A stretch of DNA of 64,000 nt, from assembly GCF_028826105.1 (NCBI RefSeq), contig NZ_JAQGPL010000001.1, positions 5,773,501-5,837,500 of the forward strand, read 5' to 3'. This document shows, piece by piece, positions 42,239 to 51,140 of the stretch. The position numbers were made by a program, and so were the translations under genes. The first letter of the stretch is position 1. Each line of letters starts with the position of its first letter. A model generated the notes under the pieces. The model did no database searches, was not told the origin of the DNA, and saw nothing but the letters and a program-made list of their open reading frames with translations. The stretch is from Paenibacillus humicola (GTDB taxonomy: Bacteria; Bacillota; Bacilli; Paenibacillales; Paenibacillaceae).

Positions 42239-42985
42239 TTACAGCAATAAGGCGACGCCCGATACGAAAATCAGGCTGAACAAAATCGATTCGAATTTTT
42301 GAGGGGATACCCTCAGGTTGATCTTATGCCCGATATAACCGCCCAGCAGGACGAGCGGCAGCACATAAACGACGTTAAGCCAGCCGCTGCCCCCGATCGA
42401 GCCCACCAGGGCGAAATAGACGATTTTAATGGCGTCCATCACCGTCAAGAGCAGCATCAGCGTGCCGATATATTTCACTTTCGGCAGCTTGATCAGGATG
42501 AAATAGATCGTCAGCACGATACCCGCGGCGTTGATCAGCGCGCCGATCAGGCCGGCGGCCAGCCCCCAGCCGATTTGGACGGGCAGCGCGTCCCACACGT
42601 CTAGGCGGGAATTCGCCTCCCTATTTTTCAGAAAAATGACGTATAACGAGAACAGGATCGTCAGCAGGCCGATCGTTCGCTTCAGCAGGTCCGGTGAAAT
42701 CGCGTGCGACCACAGGAGACCGGCGACCGTGCCGACAGCCGCGGAAGGCAGCAGCCGGAGCGATAACGCCGAGTCCCACTTCTTCCAATACAGCCGTATG
42801 CCGTCCACGTCGGTAATAAGCAGGATCGGAGTCATCATTGCGACAGCGGCGGCCGGCGGCATGAAGAGCGACAGGATCGGGGTGATGAAGGCTCCGGCGC
42901 CGACGCCGAAGCCGTTTTTGAGCAGGCCGGCCAGCAGGGCCGAGCCGCCCAGCAGGCCGAAAAATAACGGGATCGGTAGTGTCAT
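42239..42985 (-). CDS. TauE/SafE (TSUP) family anion exporter
   Basis: 248 residues with about eight membrane helices. The family feature is GLLKNGFGVGAGAFITPIL near the N-terminus and a related repeat GLAAGLIGALINAAGIVLT in the second half. TSUP proteins move sulfite, sulfoacetate and similar organic anions. The ATG overlaps the GntR stop (ATGA). Last gene of the solute-binding/ATPase/asparaginase operon; it may export the acid left after substrate breakdown. Confidence 0.82.
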   Translation of the reverse strand: MTLPIPLFFGLLGGSALLAGLLKNGFGVGAGAFITPILSLFMPPAAAVAMMTPILLITDVDGIRLYWKKWDSALSLRLLPSAAVGTVAGLLWSHAISPDLLKRTIGLLTILFSLYVIFLKNREANSRLDVWDALPVQIGWGLAAGLIGALINAAGIVLTIYFILIKLPKVKYIGTLMLLLTVMDAIKIVYFALVGSIGGSGWLNVVYVLPLVLLGGYIGHKINLRVSPQKFESILFSLIFVSGVALLL

Positions 42986-43752
42986 GCCATCCCGATCCAT
43001 TCGTTGTTCAGGACATGCGATCCGCCGTCGCCCGCCTGATCGACCGTGAACTGGTAGCGGTTCCCTTTGTACAGCACCTTCACGCTTTCGATCGGCAGCC
43101 CCCGGTCGCTGTAAATGACGCCGGTGCTCATCATCAGGGGAGAGCCTTCCGGCACGGTCAGCCACTTCGCTTCCAGTTCCGTCGCCGGCACGGCCTGGTA
43201 GGTTTGCCTGGCCCGCGTCGCGACAATGCCGCAGTCGCGGGACAGCGTTTCGAACAGCGGCGTCTGCTCCAGGTCGCGGTCAAGCAGGTTCGGATGCAGG
43301 CTGACCGCGATATAGGAGCAGCGAATCGCAAGCGGCTCCTCGTCGCCGTACCGGACGCGGATGATTTCGTACACCTCGGCATCCGGCTCGATGCCAAGCT
43401 CCGCGCTCAGCTTCCGGGTCGCCGGCATCGTGCCTTTCCGCATCAGCACGGCCCGTTCCTTCATGCCGGACATTTTCATCTGCTCCGCGAACGTAATAAA
43501 CCGGTTCGCATTCGTATTCATCGGCTTGGCGGTCACGAAGGTGCCGATTCCCCGTTTGACCGTCAGCCGCCCTTCCTGCATCAGCTCGGACAGCGCCTGC
43601 CTGACGGTGGGCCGGCTGATGCCGAACTCCTGGACGAACTGGAGCTCGGGCGGGATCTGCTGGCCCACCTGATAGATGTTGTTGTCGATCCGCTCCTGAA
43701 TGATTTCCTTCAGCTGAATATATAACGGCGTCGGACCGTTTTTAAGTTCCAT
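42982..43752 (-). CDS. GntR/HutC-family regulator with UTRA ligand domain
   Basis: 256 residues. The N-terminal winged helix (YQVGQQIPPELQFVQEFGIS then RPTVRQALSELMQEGRL) is followed by a UTRA domain (IRVRYGDEEPLAIRCSYIAV). UTRA regulators sense a pathway metabolite. Encoded in the transporter/asparaginase operon, 32 bases after the permease, it most likely represses that operon, with the shared 22-base promoter element at 47462 and 60087 as candidate site. Confidence 0.88.
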   Translation of the reverse strand: MELKNGPTPLYIQLKEIIQERIDNNIYQVGQQIPPELQFVQEFGISRPTVRQALSELMQEGRLTVKRGIGTFVTAKPMNTNANRFITFAEQMKMSGMKERAVLMRKGTMPATRKLSAELGIEPDAEVYEIIRVRYGDEEPLAIRCSYIAVSLHPNLLDRDLEQTPLFETLSRDCGIVATRARQTYQAVPATELEAKWLTVPEGSPLMMSTGVIYSDRGLPIESVKVLYKGNRYQFTVDQAGDGGSHVLNNEWIGMA

Positions 43753-43784
43753 AGGCTCCCTCCATTCGCGGACGGCGGCGGACG

Positions 43785-44594
43785 CTACATCATTTTTCGT
43801 TCCACCATCCGGAACATAATATCAAACAGATAACCGAGCACGCCGATGACGACCATGCCGGCAATGACAATGTCCGACCGCAAAATTTCCATACCGTCGA
43901 TAATCATATAGCCGAGACCCGATTTCGAAGCGACCATTTCCGCCGCGATAATGGCCATCCAGGCGCTACCGAAGGAAATACGGAGGCCGGTTGCGATCGT
44001 CGGCAGCGCGGCCGGAATGCATACCTTGAACGTCATCTGCAGCGGCGAGCAGCCGAACGATTTCGCCGCCCGCAGCAGCGTCGGGTTCACTTCCTGAACG
44101 CCGGAAATCGTGTTGAGCAGAATCGGAAAAATACTGGCGATCATAATGACGAACAGCTTGCCCGACAGCCCGATACCGAACCACAAAATCGCGAGCGGTA
44201 TCCAGGCCAGCGGGGAAATCGGCCGGATGATTTCGATAAAAGGCCGGATCAGCTTCTCCAGCCAGGCGACTCTGCCCATGAGGACGCCGAGCGGGACGGC
44301 GATGATCGCCGAGAGAATCCAGGCGGTCAGAATGCGTCCCAGACTCGCCGCCGTATGCTCGATCAGAAGTCCTTTATGAAACAAATCCGCCAGCGTCTTG
44401 CCGACGACGGCCGGCCCCGGCAGCAGGGTCGCGTTATTCGACATCATCGACGCCAGCTGCCAGACGCCGAGAATGACGGCGACCGTTACGGCCAGTCCCC
44501 CCGCTTTCTTGAACCCGCGGAGAAACGGCAGCCATTTCCGGCGTTCCCACACAACCGGCATTTCTTCGACGCCGGTTGCATTCGTATTTTCCAT
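43785..44594 (-). CDS. ABC transporter permease, nitrate/sulfonate/taurine type
   Basis: 269 residues with six membrane segments and the docking loop LLRAAKSFGCSPLQMTFKVC, as in SsuC/TauC. A second conserved region is WMAIIAAEMVASKSGLGYMI. Start at ATG 44594 (MENTNATG) after GGGAG 8 bases upstream; GTG 44609 is an unlikely alternative. Works with the ATPase and lipoprotein encoded upstream. Confidence 0.88.
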   Translation of the reverse strand: MENTNATGVEEMPVVWERRKWLPFLRGFKKAGGLAVTVAVILGVWQLASMMSNNATLLPGPAVVGKTLADLFHKGLLIEHTAASLGRILTAWILSAIIAVPLGVLMGRVAWLEKLIRPFIEIIRPISPLAWIPLAILWFGIGLSGKLFVIMIASIFPILLNTISGVQEVNPTLLRAAKSFGCSPLQMTFKVCIPAALPTIATGLRISFGSAWMAIIAAEMVASKSGLGYMIIDGMEILRSDIVIAGMVVIGVLGYLFDIMFRMVERKMM

Positions 44595-44617
44595 AAGTCC
44601 CGCTCCCACCTTTCACA

Positions 44618-45586
44618 TTACATCCATTCGAAAAATTGTTCAATGCGCTTCAAATCCCGGGTTTCCCCCAAAATGGCGATCAATTGGATCCTGGCCTTCA
44701 CCGCGTTCAAGCCATGACCGAGAATTGCCCCGGCCGCTGCCAGCTTCGACACCGATCCGGGATAGCCGTATACCGAATCGACCCAGCCGCCCTGACACCT
44801 CGATGTGATCACGACGGGCTTGCCCGCCGCGTGCTGCCGAGCGATCCATTCCTCCATCCATACCTGCCCGTTGCCGACGCCCGTTCCCTCGATGACGAAG
44901 CCGTCGTATTTCGCGAGCGGCAGGTCATCCAGGTTCTCGCCGATGCCGCATTTCACGATAAACACCCGTGCGTCCAAATGGTCCGGTTTGCAGTGCCGCC
45001 GCAGCAAAGGCTGGTAAAAAAACACGACGCGGTCGTTCAGGATTGCGCCGATCGGTCCTTTGCCGGGAGCGTCGAACGCTTTGACATGGAAGCTGTGCGT
45101 CTTGACGGCATCCATGGCGGCATAGATCTCGTTCGCTAACACGACGAGCACGCCTTTGCCCCTGGCCGCCCGGCTGCCGGCGACGACGATCGCCTGAAGC
45201 AGGTTCGCCGCCCCGTCGGGACCGGCCTCTCCCGCATGGCGCATCGCCCCCGTGACCGCGACGGGCGCCTGCAGATCGAGCAGCAGGTCCAGCAAATAAG
45301 CCGTCTCCTCCATGACGTCCGTTCCCTGCACGACGACGTAGCCGTCGTAGCTCCCGACCGCTTCCAGCGATTCAATCCTTTTGGCAATCTCGCGAAAATG
45401 ATTCGGGGTGAGCTGCGCGCCGCCGATCCGCCCATAATCGATCACGTCGACCTCGCACGGCAGCAAACGCTTCGGAATCGTGGCGAGCAGCTGCTTTCCG
45501 TCCAGCGAAGGCACCGCCTTGCCCGTGACCGGATCGAGATCCATCGAGATCGTTCCGCCTGTCGCGATGAGCGCTACCCTGCTCAT
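44618..45586 (-). CDS. L-asparaginase-family amidohydrolase
   Basis: 322 residues. The first catalytic Thr is in LIATGGTISMD, the second in VVQGTDVMEETAYLL, and VTGAMRHAGEAGPDGAANL continues the family pattern. No signal peptide, so it is cytoplasmic. It lies between the ATPase (ATGA overlap) and permease genes of a sulfonate/nitrate-type importer, an unusual position for an asparaginase. It may deamidate the imported compound and release ammonia; that is inference. Confidence 0.88.
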   Translation of the reverse strand: MSRVALIATGGTISMDLDPVTGKAVPSLDGKQLLATIPKRLLPCEVDVIDYGRIGGAQLTPNHFREIAKRIESLEAVGSYDGYVVVQGTDVMEETAYLLDLLLDLQAPVAVTGAMRHAGEAGPDGAANLLQAIVVAGSRAARGKGVLVVLANEIYAAMDAVKTHSFHVKAFDAPGKGPIGAILNDRVVFFYQPLLRRHCKPDHLDARVFIVKCGIGENLDDLPLAKYDGFVIEGTGVGNGQVWMEEWIARQHAAGKPVVITSRCQGGWVDSVYGYPGSVSKLAAAGAILGHGLNAVKARIQLIAILGETRDLKRIEQFFEWM

Positions 45587-46380
45587 GCCGGCCGTTCCCC
45601 GGCTCGCTGCGCACTCATGATTTCATAATGAAGAAGCGACTTGATCCGCCGTTCGTACTCGACGAATTCGGTCGAGGTGGTATCCCGGGGTCTCGGCAGC
45701 TCGACGGGTACGATTTCCTTGATTTTGCCCGGGTTGGCTTTCATGACGACAATGCGGTCGGCCAAAAACACCGCTTCGTCAATTCCATGGGTCACGAACA
45801 GAATCGTCCGCCGCTCCTTCTGCCAGATCGCGATGAGCTCCTCCTGCAGCGCGGAGCGCGTCTGCGCGTCCAATGCGCCGAACGGTTCGTCCATCAGGAT
45901 GACCTCGGTCTCCATCGCGAGCGCACGGGCGATGCCCACGCGCTGCTTCATCCCCCCGGACAGCTGGCTTGGCTTGCGGTCCCGGAAGGCGGACAGCCCG
46001 ACCATCTGCATGTAATGCTCGGCCGTTTCCTTCGCGAGCTTATCCGGCAGCTTTTTCACCTTCAGCGGAAACTGAATATTATCCTGAACCGTCAGCCACG
46101 GGAACAGGGCATGCTCCTGAAAAACGATGCTCACCTTCTCGTGGAACGCGCCCACTTCATGGAGCGGCTGCCCGCCGAAGCGGATTTCGCCGGAGGTCAG
46201 CTTCTGCTGCTTGCCGACGCTGAACAGCAGCGTGCTTTTTCCGCAGCCGGACGGGCCGAGCAGGCAGACGAATTCGCCTTTTTGGATTTGCAGGGAAACG
46301 TCGGATAGCGCCGTGAACGGGCCGTTGTTGGTCGGAAACGTCACATTGGCGCGGTTCACCTCGATTACGGGTTGTTCCAT
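45583..46380 (-). CDS. ABC transporter ATP-binding protein, SsuB/TauB type
   Basis: 265 residues with Walker A LLGPSGCGKSTLL, signature LSGGMKQRVGIARAL, Walker B VILMDEPFGALD and switch LFVTHGIDEAV. Matches ATPases of nitrate/sulfonate/taurine importers. Follows the solute-binding lipoprotein gene by 30 bases. Confidence 0.92.
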   Translation of the reverse strand: MEQPVIEVNRANVTFPTNNGPFTALSDVSLQIQKGEFVCLLGPSGCGKSTLLFSVGKQQKLTSGEIRFGGQPLHEVGAFHEKVSIVFQEHALFPWLTVQDNIQFPLKVKKLPDKLAKETAEHYMQMVGLSAFRDRKPSQLSGGMKQRVGIARALAMETEVILMDEPFGALDAQTRSALQEELIAIWQKERRTILFVTHGIDEAVFLADRIVVMKANPGKIKEIVPVELPRPRDTTSTEFVEYERRIKSLLHYEIMSAQRAGERPA

Positions 46381-46410
46381 CTCTCGTTCATCCTCCTGTC
46401 TTGTCCACGG

Positions 46411-47427
46411 TCAGCCTGCGTCCGCCGTTAAAATATGTTCCCCCAGGAACTTGTCGACGTCGGCGATTTGGGTGACCCCGTATTGGTTCAGCATTTCGAT
46501 ATAAGGCTTCAGCGCCTGGGCATCGGGTTTGATATCCTCCACGAAAATCGACATCTTGTTATCGAGCGAAAATTTGATGATGTTCGGGTCCAGCCCGATC
46601 GCATCGCTCCATAAAGCCGGAAGCTCATCCGGATGCGCCACGATATAGCCGTTGGCTTTCTCGATCGCTTTCACGATATCCTGCGTCAGCTCCGGATACT
46701 GCTTGGCGAAATCCCGTTTGACCACGACGCCTTCGCCGAGGTAGTGCCCCTCTTTGAGCGGCATGATTTGCTCTGCGCGGACCAAAATTTTTCCGGCTCC
46801 GCTCTGCACCGCTTTTGTCGTATGGGGATCCCAGGCGATGAACGCCGAAATTTCTTTGTTTGCAAGCGCGGTTGCCATGTTGGACGCATCCATCGAGATG
46901 AGATTGATGTCGTCCTCCTTCATGCCCGCTTTCTCAAGCGCCTTGAGCATGAGCGGGTACTGCTGGGAGCCTTTCCCCGGGAACCCGACAGTCTTGCCCT
47001 TCAAATCGGCCAGGGACGTAACGGAAGGACCGGCGATAACGGCGGTTTGCTCCAAAATATCGATCGCGGTCAGCAGGCTGTCCGCTTTATCCATGCCCAC
47101 GATGGCCGGCGCCATGCCGTATTGCGCCCAGCTCAGCTCGCCCGCCGCCAGGGCGCTGTTCTCCGGTCCGCCGGAATCGAATTTGACGAATTCGATCTTC
47201 GTCTTGTATTTCGTTTCGATTTCCTTGAAGAATCCCTCTTTCTCGGCGATATACGGCGGCTGCAGGGAAGGCTGCACGCCGAACTTGATGACCTTCGGCG
47301 CTTTAGGGCCGCTCGCGGCTGTATTTTTTGTGTCAGAATTCGTGACATCCCCCGTTGTTTCTTTCTTGCCGCATGCGGTTAACACAAGCGTTAAAACGAT
47401 AATTCCGATCCATAGCTGTCTTTTCAT
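46411..47427 (-). CDS. Solute-binding lipoprotein, NMT1/SsuA type
   Basis: 338 residues with lipobox LTAC at about 16-19, followed by a charged linker and an NMT1-like fold (IKFGVQPSLQPPYIAEKEGF, VGFPGKGSQQYPLMLKALEK, AFIAWDPHTTKAVQ). It presents the substrate to the permease. A closely similar orphan copy is at 60147. First gene of the six-gene operon, behind a perfect-consensus sigma-A promoter. The substrate class (sulfonate, nitrate, pyrimidine precursor or related) cannot be fixed. Confidence 0.9.
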   Translation of the reverse strand: MKRQLWIGIIVLTLVLTACGKKETTGDVTNSDTKNTAASGPKAPKVIKFGVQPSLQPPYIAEKEGFFKEIETKYKTKIEFVKFDSGGPENSALAAGELSWAQYGMAPAIVGMDKADSLLTAIDILEQTAVIAGPSVTSLADLKGKTVGFPGKGSQQYPLMLKALEKAGMKEDDINLISMDASNMATALANKEISAFIAWDPHTTKAVQSGAGKILVRAEQIMPLKEGHYLGEGVVVKRDFAKQYPELTQDIVKAIEKANGYIVAHPDELPALWSDAIGLDPNIIKFSLDNKMSIFVEDIKPDAQALKPYIEMLNQYGVTQIADVDKFLGEHILTADAG

Positions 47428-47453
47428 CGATGGCCCACTCTCCTTTTGCTCAA

Positions 47454-47483
47454 ATTATACGGTTGTAATGACATCCTGTCAAC
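47454..47483 (-). promoter_or_regulatory. Consensus promoter with 22-bp regulatory element
   Basis: On the minus strand TTGACA (47477-47482) and TATAAT (47454-47459) are exactly 17 bases apart, a perfect sigma-A promoter. The 22 bases at 47462-47483 (GTTGACAGGATGTCATTACA plus AC) agree at 20 positions with 60087-60108 in front of the paralogous gene and show partial dyad symmetry, suggesting a shared repressor site. Confidence 0.8.
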
Positions 47484-47647
47484 GATTATATGTTATGTTT
47501 TCTAACAAACCATATCGGATTCGGCGGAAGGTACGTGGAAGCGGATATCATCCGACAGCTTCTTTCTTTCCCCATGACGGGCTGGCTTCTCATGTTGTTG
47601 AAATGCTTTTACTAGCTTTACAGCTTTGCAGCTCGTTCGTTGGAGAA

Positions 47648-47677
47648 CCAAAAAAGGATCCGCCGCAGCGGATCCTT
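47648..47677 (-). terminator. Terminator of the PepSY-protein gene
   Basis: AAGGATCCGC-CGCA-GCGGATCCTT is a perfect 10-bp hairpin followed on the minus strand by a T run, 33 bases past the stop of the 47710 gene. Confidence 0.85.
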
Positions 47678-47709
47678 CGTTTACATCGTTTTCTATTTGA
47701 ACCGGCGCT

Positions 47710-48843
47710 TTAAATCGCCGACGATTCCTGCCGCTGCAGCTGCTGGCTCCGCTGCTGCTTGCCGCTCCGTTTGCGCGCCCTCGCCTTCAGCCGCCAGATC
47801 ACAAGGCCGGTCACCATCAGCACGAGCGGCATCATGCCGAATGCGAACGTGATCAGCTGCACCGTCAAGCCGCCCCAGACGGCAAAATGAAGATCCTTTC
47901 TCCATGTGTTGTACAAATTGATCGCCAAATTCGGATTCGTCTTATACCGCACTTCGCCGTTCGAAGCGTCCAGATAGATCGTGCTGTTGATGCGGTCCGA
48001 GGTGCCGAAGCCTTCCCGCAGCCCGACCTGATACGTGTCGCCCGGTTTCTGCGGCAGTTGGATCCGGATCGGCCGGCTGTCCGGATGCGATTTGCGGACG
48101 ATATCGACGATCCGGTCAACGGGCAGGACCGTATCCGCCCGGGCAGATTGCATGGCCGATTTGGGGATTTCCTCCCGGGCATTGAAGCCGACCCATCCCG
48201 GGATCGATTTCTCGAACGCATTCAGCAAGCCGGTCAGCGAGGCGAGCAGCAGCACCGGAATCGAAATGATCCCGATCGTTTTATGCAGGCTCATATTATG
48301 CATCAGACGGCCGCGGCTTCGCACGATGCGGAAGCCAAGCGCCATTTTCTTGATGCCGGGCCACCATAAATAGATGCCGGTCGCCAGGATGAGCAGCAGG
48401 CCGCCGCCGAGCAAGCCGACGAAGGAGGCGGCGTTTTGCTTGCCGATGACGGTCGTCAGCAGAAAATAGCGGTGCAAATTATAAATCGTGGCGAACGGCT
48501 CGCGGCGATCCTCCGCCACCTGCCCGAATACGGCTCCCGTTCCGGGATCGGCGTATACGACCCGTTCGTCCTTGCCGTCTTTTTCAAGATGAACATGGTA
48601 GAACCCGTCCCTATCGGGCCACTCGATCAGGCTTGTCTTAAAATCCGGATGAAGCGCATCGGCCCGCTGCTGAATCGCAGCCGGCCCTACGTCGCCCGGC
48701 GACGGCTTCTGCCCGATCGGATACAGCAATTTCTCCACATCGGGCTCAATCAGTACCAGGCTCCCCGTCGTACAAGTGACGACTATAAACAGCCCCAGCG
48801 TCAAACTGAGAAACAAGTGAATCGTTAATATGATTTTGCGCAT
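47710..48843 (-). CDS. PepSY-associated membrane protein (PiuB-like), iron-regulated
   Basis: 377 residues with four main membrane helices (IHLFLSLTLGLFIVVTC, FVGLLGGGLLLILATGIYLW, IGIISIPVLLLASLTGL, LITFAFGMMPLVLMVTGLVI) and PepSY-type extracytoplasmic parts (GFYHVHLEKDGKDERVVYAD). His residues near helix ends (NLHRYF, LHKTIG) could hold haem or iron. This family is found with siderophore uptake. Two Fur boxes upstream support iron-repressed expression. A Gln/Arg-rich tail ends the protein. Confidence 0.85.
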   Translation of the reverse strand: MRKIILTIHLFLSLTLGLFIVVTCTTGSLVLIEPDVEKLLYPIGQKPSPGDVGPAAIQQRADALHPDFKTSLIEWPDRDGFYHVHLEKDGKDERVVYADPGTGAVFGQVAEDRREPFATIYNLHRYFLLTTVIGKQNAASFVGLLGGGLLLILATGIYLWWPGIKKMALGFRIVRSRGRLMHNMSLHKTIGIISIPVLLLASLTGLLNAFEKSIPGWVGFNAREEIPKSAMQSARADTVLPVDRIVDIVRKSHPDSRPIRIQLPQKPGDTYQVGLREGFGTSDRINSTIYLDASNGEVRYKTNPNLAINLYNTWRKDLHFAVWGGLTVQLITFAFGMMPLVLMVTGLVIWRLKARARKRSGKQQRSQQLQRQESSAI

Positions 48844-48883
48844 GCACGAACTCCCCCGACAGCTTGATCATGCGGCACTACAT

Positions 48884-48937
48884 GATATTGATACTCATTC
48901 TCAATTATTGCCGCGATTACAATGATAATCATTATCA
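48884..48937 (-). promoter_or_regulatory. Two Fur boxes
   Basis: TGATAATCATTATCA (48923-48937) is a perfect 7-1-7 Fur box. GATATTGATACTCATTCTC (48884-48902) is a weaker 19-base match in the same orientation. Both lie in front of the PepSY-protein gene. Confidence 0.85.
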
Positions 48938-49220
48938 GTTGGGCTGTCAACCTATTTTTACAAGCTGTAGTTCCGTGGGAGACATGAGCATCGTTCTGCT
49001 CCGAACGATCTGATTCTTCGTACCAATGCCGTTTAATACGAATCGTACCAACTTAAAGTGAAAATGGGCCGGCTCCCTAGGGTAATTCGCCCCTGGCTCC
49101 GGCCCTGCCTTATAGACGCTGCTTCATACTGACCGCACCGGAAATCTCCGCAGCGTTCGAAAATATCCGGCGCTTGCTCCGCCAGAAATCGCGGAGCGTA
49201 CACCGGCGCCGCCGGTGCCG
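48938..49220. other. Non-coding gap with one GC-rich hairpin
   Basis: No gene is seen. A hairpin GGGCCGG ... CCGGCCC at about 49067-49106 with inner complementary arms may end transcription from the minus-strand SDR gene, though the T run is poor. The rest shows nothing recognisable. Confidence 0.5.
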
Positions 49221-49982
49221 CTACTGAGCCGTCCAGCCGCCATCGACCAGCAGCACCGTGCCCGTCACCATGCCCCCCGCCGGGGACGCCAAATAAATGA
49301 CGGCTCCCGCAACATCCTCAATTCCGGCGACTTTGGCCGCCGGGATCCGGTCGAGCACGCCCTGCAAATACTGCGGGTCGTCCAGCCGCTCGGCCGTCCC
49401 CGGCGTATACGTGAATGTCGGTCCGACGGCATTGACGTTGACGCCGCGCGCCGACCATTCGAGCGCCAAGACCCGCGTCAGCTGGTTGACGCCGCCTTTC
49501 GACGCGCAGTATACGGCGTGGTCGCGGATGCCGACGACACTTGCCTGCGAGCTCATATTGATAATCCGGCCGTATCCCTGATCGAGCATAATCAAGCCTG
49601 CGGCCTGGCAGCAGAAGAACAGCCCCTTCAGGTTGACGTTCATCATCGTATCCCAGTCCGCTTCCGTTACTTCCGTTGCGGGATGATTGGCCCCGAGACC
49701 CGCGTTGTTGACGAGAATATCGATGCGGCCGTGGTCCTGCGCGATTTGGTTCATGACCGCTTTAATCTGCGGCACGTCGGATACGTCAAGCCGGACGGCG
49801 TATGCCCTGCCGCCTTCCGCGCGAATTTCTTCGCACAGCTCCTCAAGCGGGGCCAGACTGCGAGCCGCCGTCACGACGGTTGCGCCCGCATGCGCGAGCG
49901 CCTTGGCCAGTCCGTAACCGATGCCCATGCTGGCCCCGGTCACGACGGCGATTTTTCCGGTTAAATCAAAGCTTGGATACAT
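49221..49982 (-). CDS. Short-chain dehydrogenase/reductase
   Basis: 253 residues of the classical SDR fold: TGASMGIG nucleotide loop near residue 15, NNAGLG at about 90, catalytic Ser/Tyr/Lys in MSSQASVVGIRDHAVYCASK, and the C-terminal TGTVLLVDGGW. Possible gluconate or 3-oxoacyl-type reductase; the substrate is not fixed. AAAGGAGTG precedes the start. Confidence 0.88.
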   Translation of the reverse strand: MYPSFDLTGKIAVVTGASMGIGYGLAKALAHAGATVVTAARSLAPLEELCEEIRAEGGRAYAVRLDVSDVPQIKAVMNQIAQDHGRIDILVNNAGLGANHPATEVTEADWDTMMNVNLKGLFFCCQAAGLIMLDQGYGRIINMSSQASVVGIRDHAVYCASKGGVNQLTRVLALEWSARGVNVNAVGPTFTYTPGTAERLDDPQYLQGVLDRIPAAKVAGIEDVAGAVIYLASPAGGMVTGTVLLVDGGWTAQ

Positions 49983-50077
49983 GTTCGCACTCCTTTAAAC
50001 AAGAAAATTTGAGACGAGACGGTCACGCAGCGATTCTCCTTCTACATTCAAGAGAGGCGGCCGCACCTCCTCCTCGA

Positions 50078-50106
50078 TTGCGCAGATTCCCCGTTTGAAC
50101 TAGAAT
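50078..50106 (+). promoter_or_regulatory. Likely promoter of the 50146 aldo/keto reductase
   Basis: TTGCGC (50078-50083), a 17-base spacer and TAGAAT (50101-50106), about 40 bases before the start codon. Confidence 0.5.
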
Positions 50107-50145
50107 GATGGAGAAGAAAAAATTGGGACGAGGGAGGAACGATCG

Positions 50146-50976
50146 ATGACCATTGAGCGAATCACCGATTGTACGGTATTGAACAACGGCGTGCGTATGC
50201 CCTGGCTTGGGCTTGGCGTATGGCAGGTTGAAGAAGGCGAGGAAGTCATTCGCTCCGTGCAGCATGCGCTGGAGGCCGGCTACCGTTCGATCGATACCGC
50301 GGCGGGATACCGGAACGAAGCCGGCGTCGGAACCGCGATCAAGCAGAGCGGCATTCAGCGCGAGGAGCTGTTCGTCACCACGAAGCTGGCGAACCACGAC
50401 CAAGGGTACGAATCCACGCTCCGCGCGTTCGAAGAAAGCCGGCGCAAGCTGGGCCTCGATTATGTCGACCTGTACCTGATCCATTGGCCCGGCAAGGACA
50501 AATACAAGGAAACCTGGAAAGCGTTCGAAAAGCTGCATAAAGACGGCTATATTCGCGCCATTGGCGTCAGCAATTTCAAGGTTCACCATCTGGAAAGCCT
50601 CCGGCAGGGCAGCGATACGATTCCCGCCGTCAATCAGGTGGAGTTTCATCCGCTGCTGAACCAGCAGGAGCTGCTGCAGTACTGCCGGCAGAACGGCATC
50701 CAGCTGGAAGCGTGGAGCCCGCTCATGCAGGGAAAGCTGGATCAGCCGCTCATCGCCGATCTGGCCGCGAAATACGGGAAGACGCCGGCCCAAATCATTC
50801 TCCGCTGGGATCTGCAGCACGAGATCGTGACGATTCCGAAATCGGTGCGTCAGGCGCGCATTCAGGAGAATGCCGGCGTATTCGATTTTACCCTCTCGGA
50901 CGAAGATATGAAAGCGCTCGACGGCTTGAATCAGAACCGCCGGTTCGGCCCCGACCCGGATCAGCTCCTGTTCTAA
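50146..50976 (+). CDS. Aldo/keto reductase (YvgN / diketogluconate-reductase type)
   Basis: 276 residues with the complete tetrad: Asp/Tyr in SIDTAAGYRNEAGVG, Lys in LFVTTKLAN, His in LYLIHWPG. NADPH-binding sequence IPKSVRQARIQEN is near the C-terminus. It reduces aldehydes and keto-sugars. GGGAGGAA precedes the ATG. A single gene. Confidence 0.92.
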   Translation: MTIERITDCTVLNNGVRMPWLGLGVWQVEEGEEVIRSVQHALEAGYRSIDTAAGYRNEAGVGTAIKQSGIQREELFVTTKLANHDQGYESTLRAFEESRRKLGLDYVDLYLIHWPGKDKYKETWKAFEKLHKDGYIRAIGVSNFKVHHLESLRQGSDTIPAVNQVEFHPLLNQQELLQYCRQNGIQLEAWSPLMQGKLDQPLIADLAAKYGKTPAQIILRWDLQHEIVTIPKSVRQARIQENAGVFDFTLSDEDMKALDGLNQNRRFGPDPDQLLF

Positions 50977-50994
50977 GCGGACAGGGAACGTGAG

Positions 50995-51039
50995 AAAAGG
51001 CAATTCGGACTCATTGCGAGAACCGGATTGCCTTTTTTT
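50995..51039 (+). terminator. Terminator of the 50146 gene
   Basis: AAAAGGCAAT ... ATTGCCTTTT stem with extra inner CGG/CCG pairs and a following T run. Confidence 0.8.
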
Positions 51040-51140
51040 GCTGCCGCCGCCCCGTTTCCCCCGATTTCTCTGTATTTTAAACCGGGCAGCAGGTATAATT
51101 TTGTCTGGGAATCCATTCTGGAACAAAGGGCGTGCTTCGA

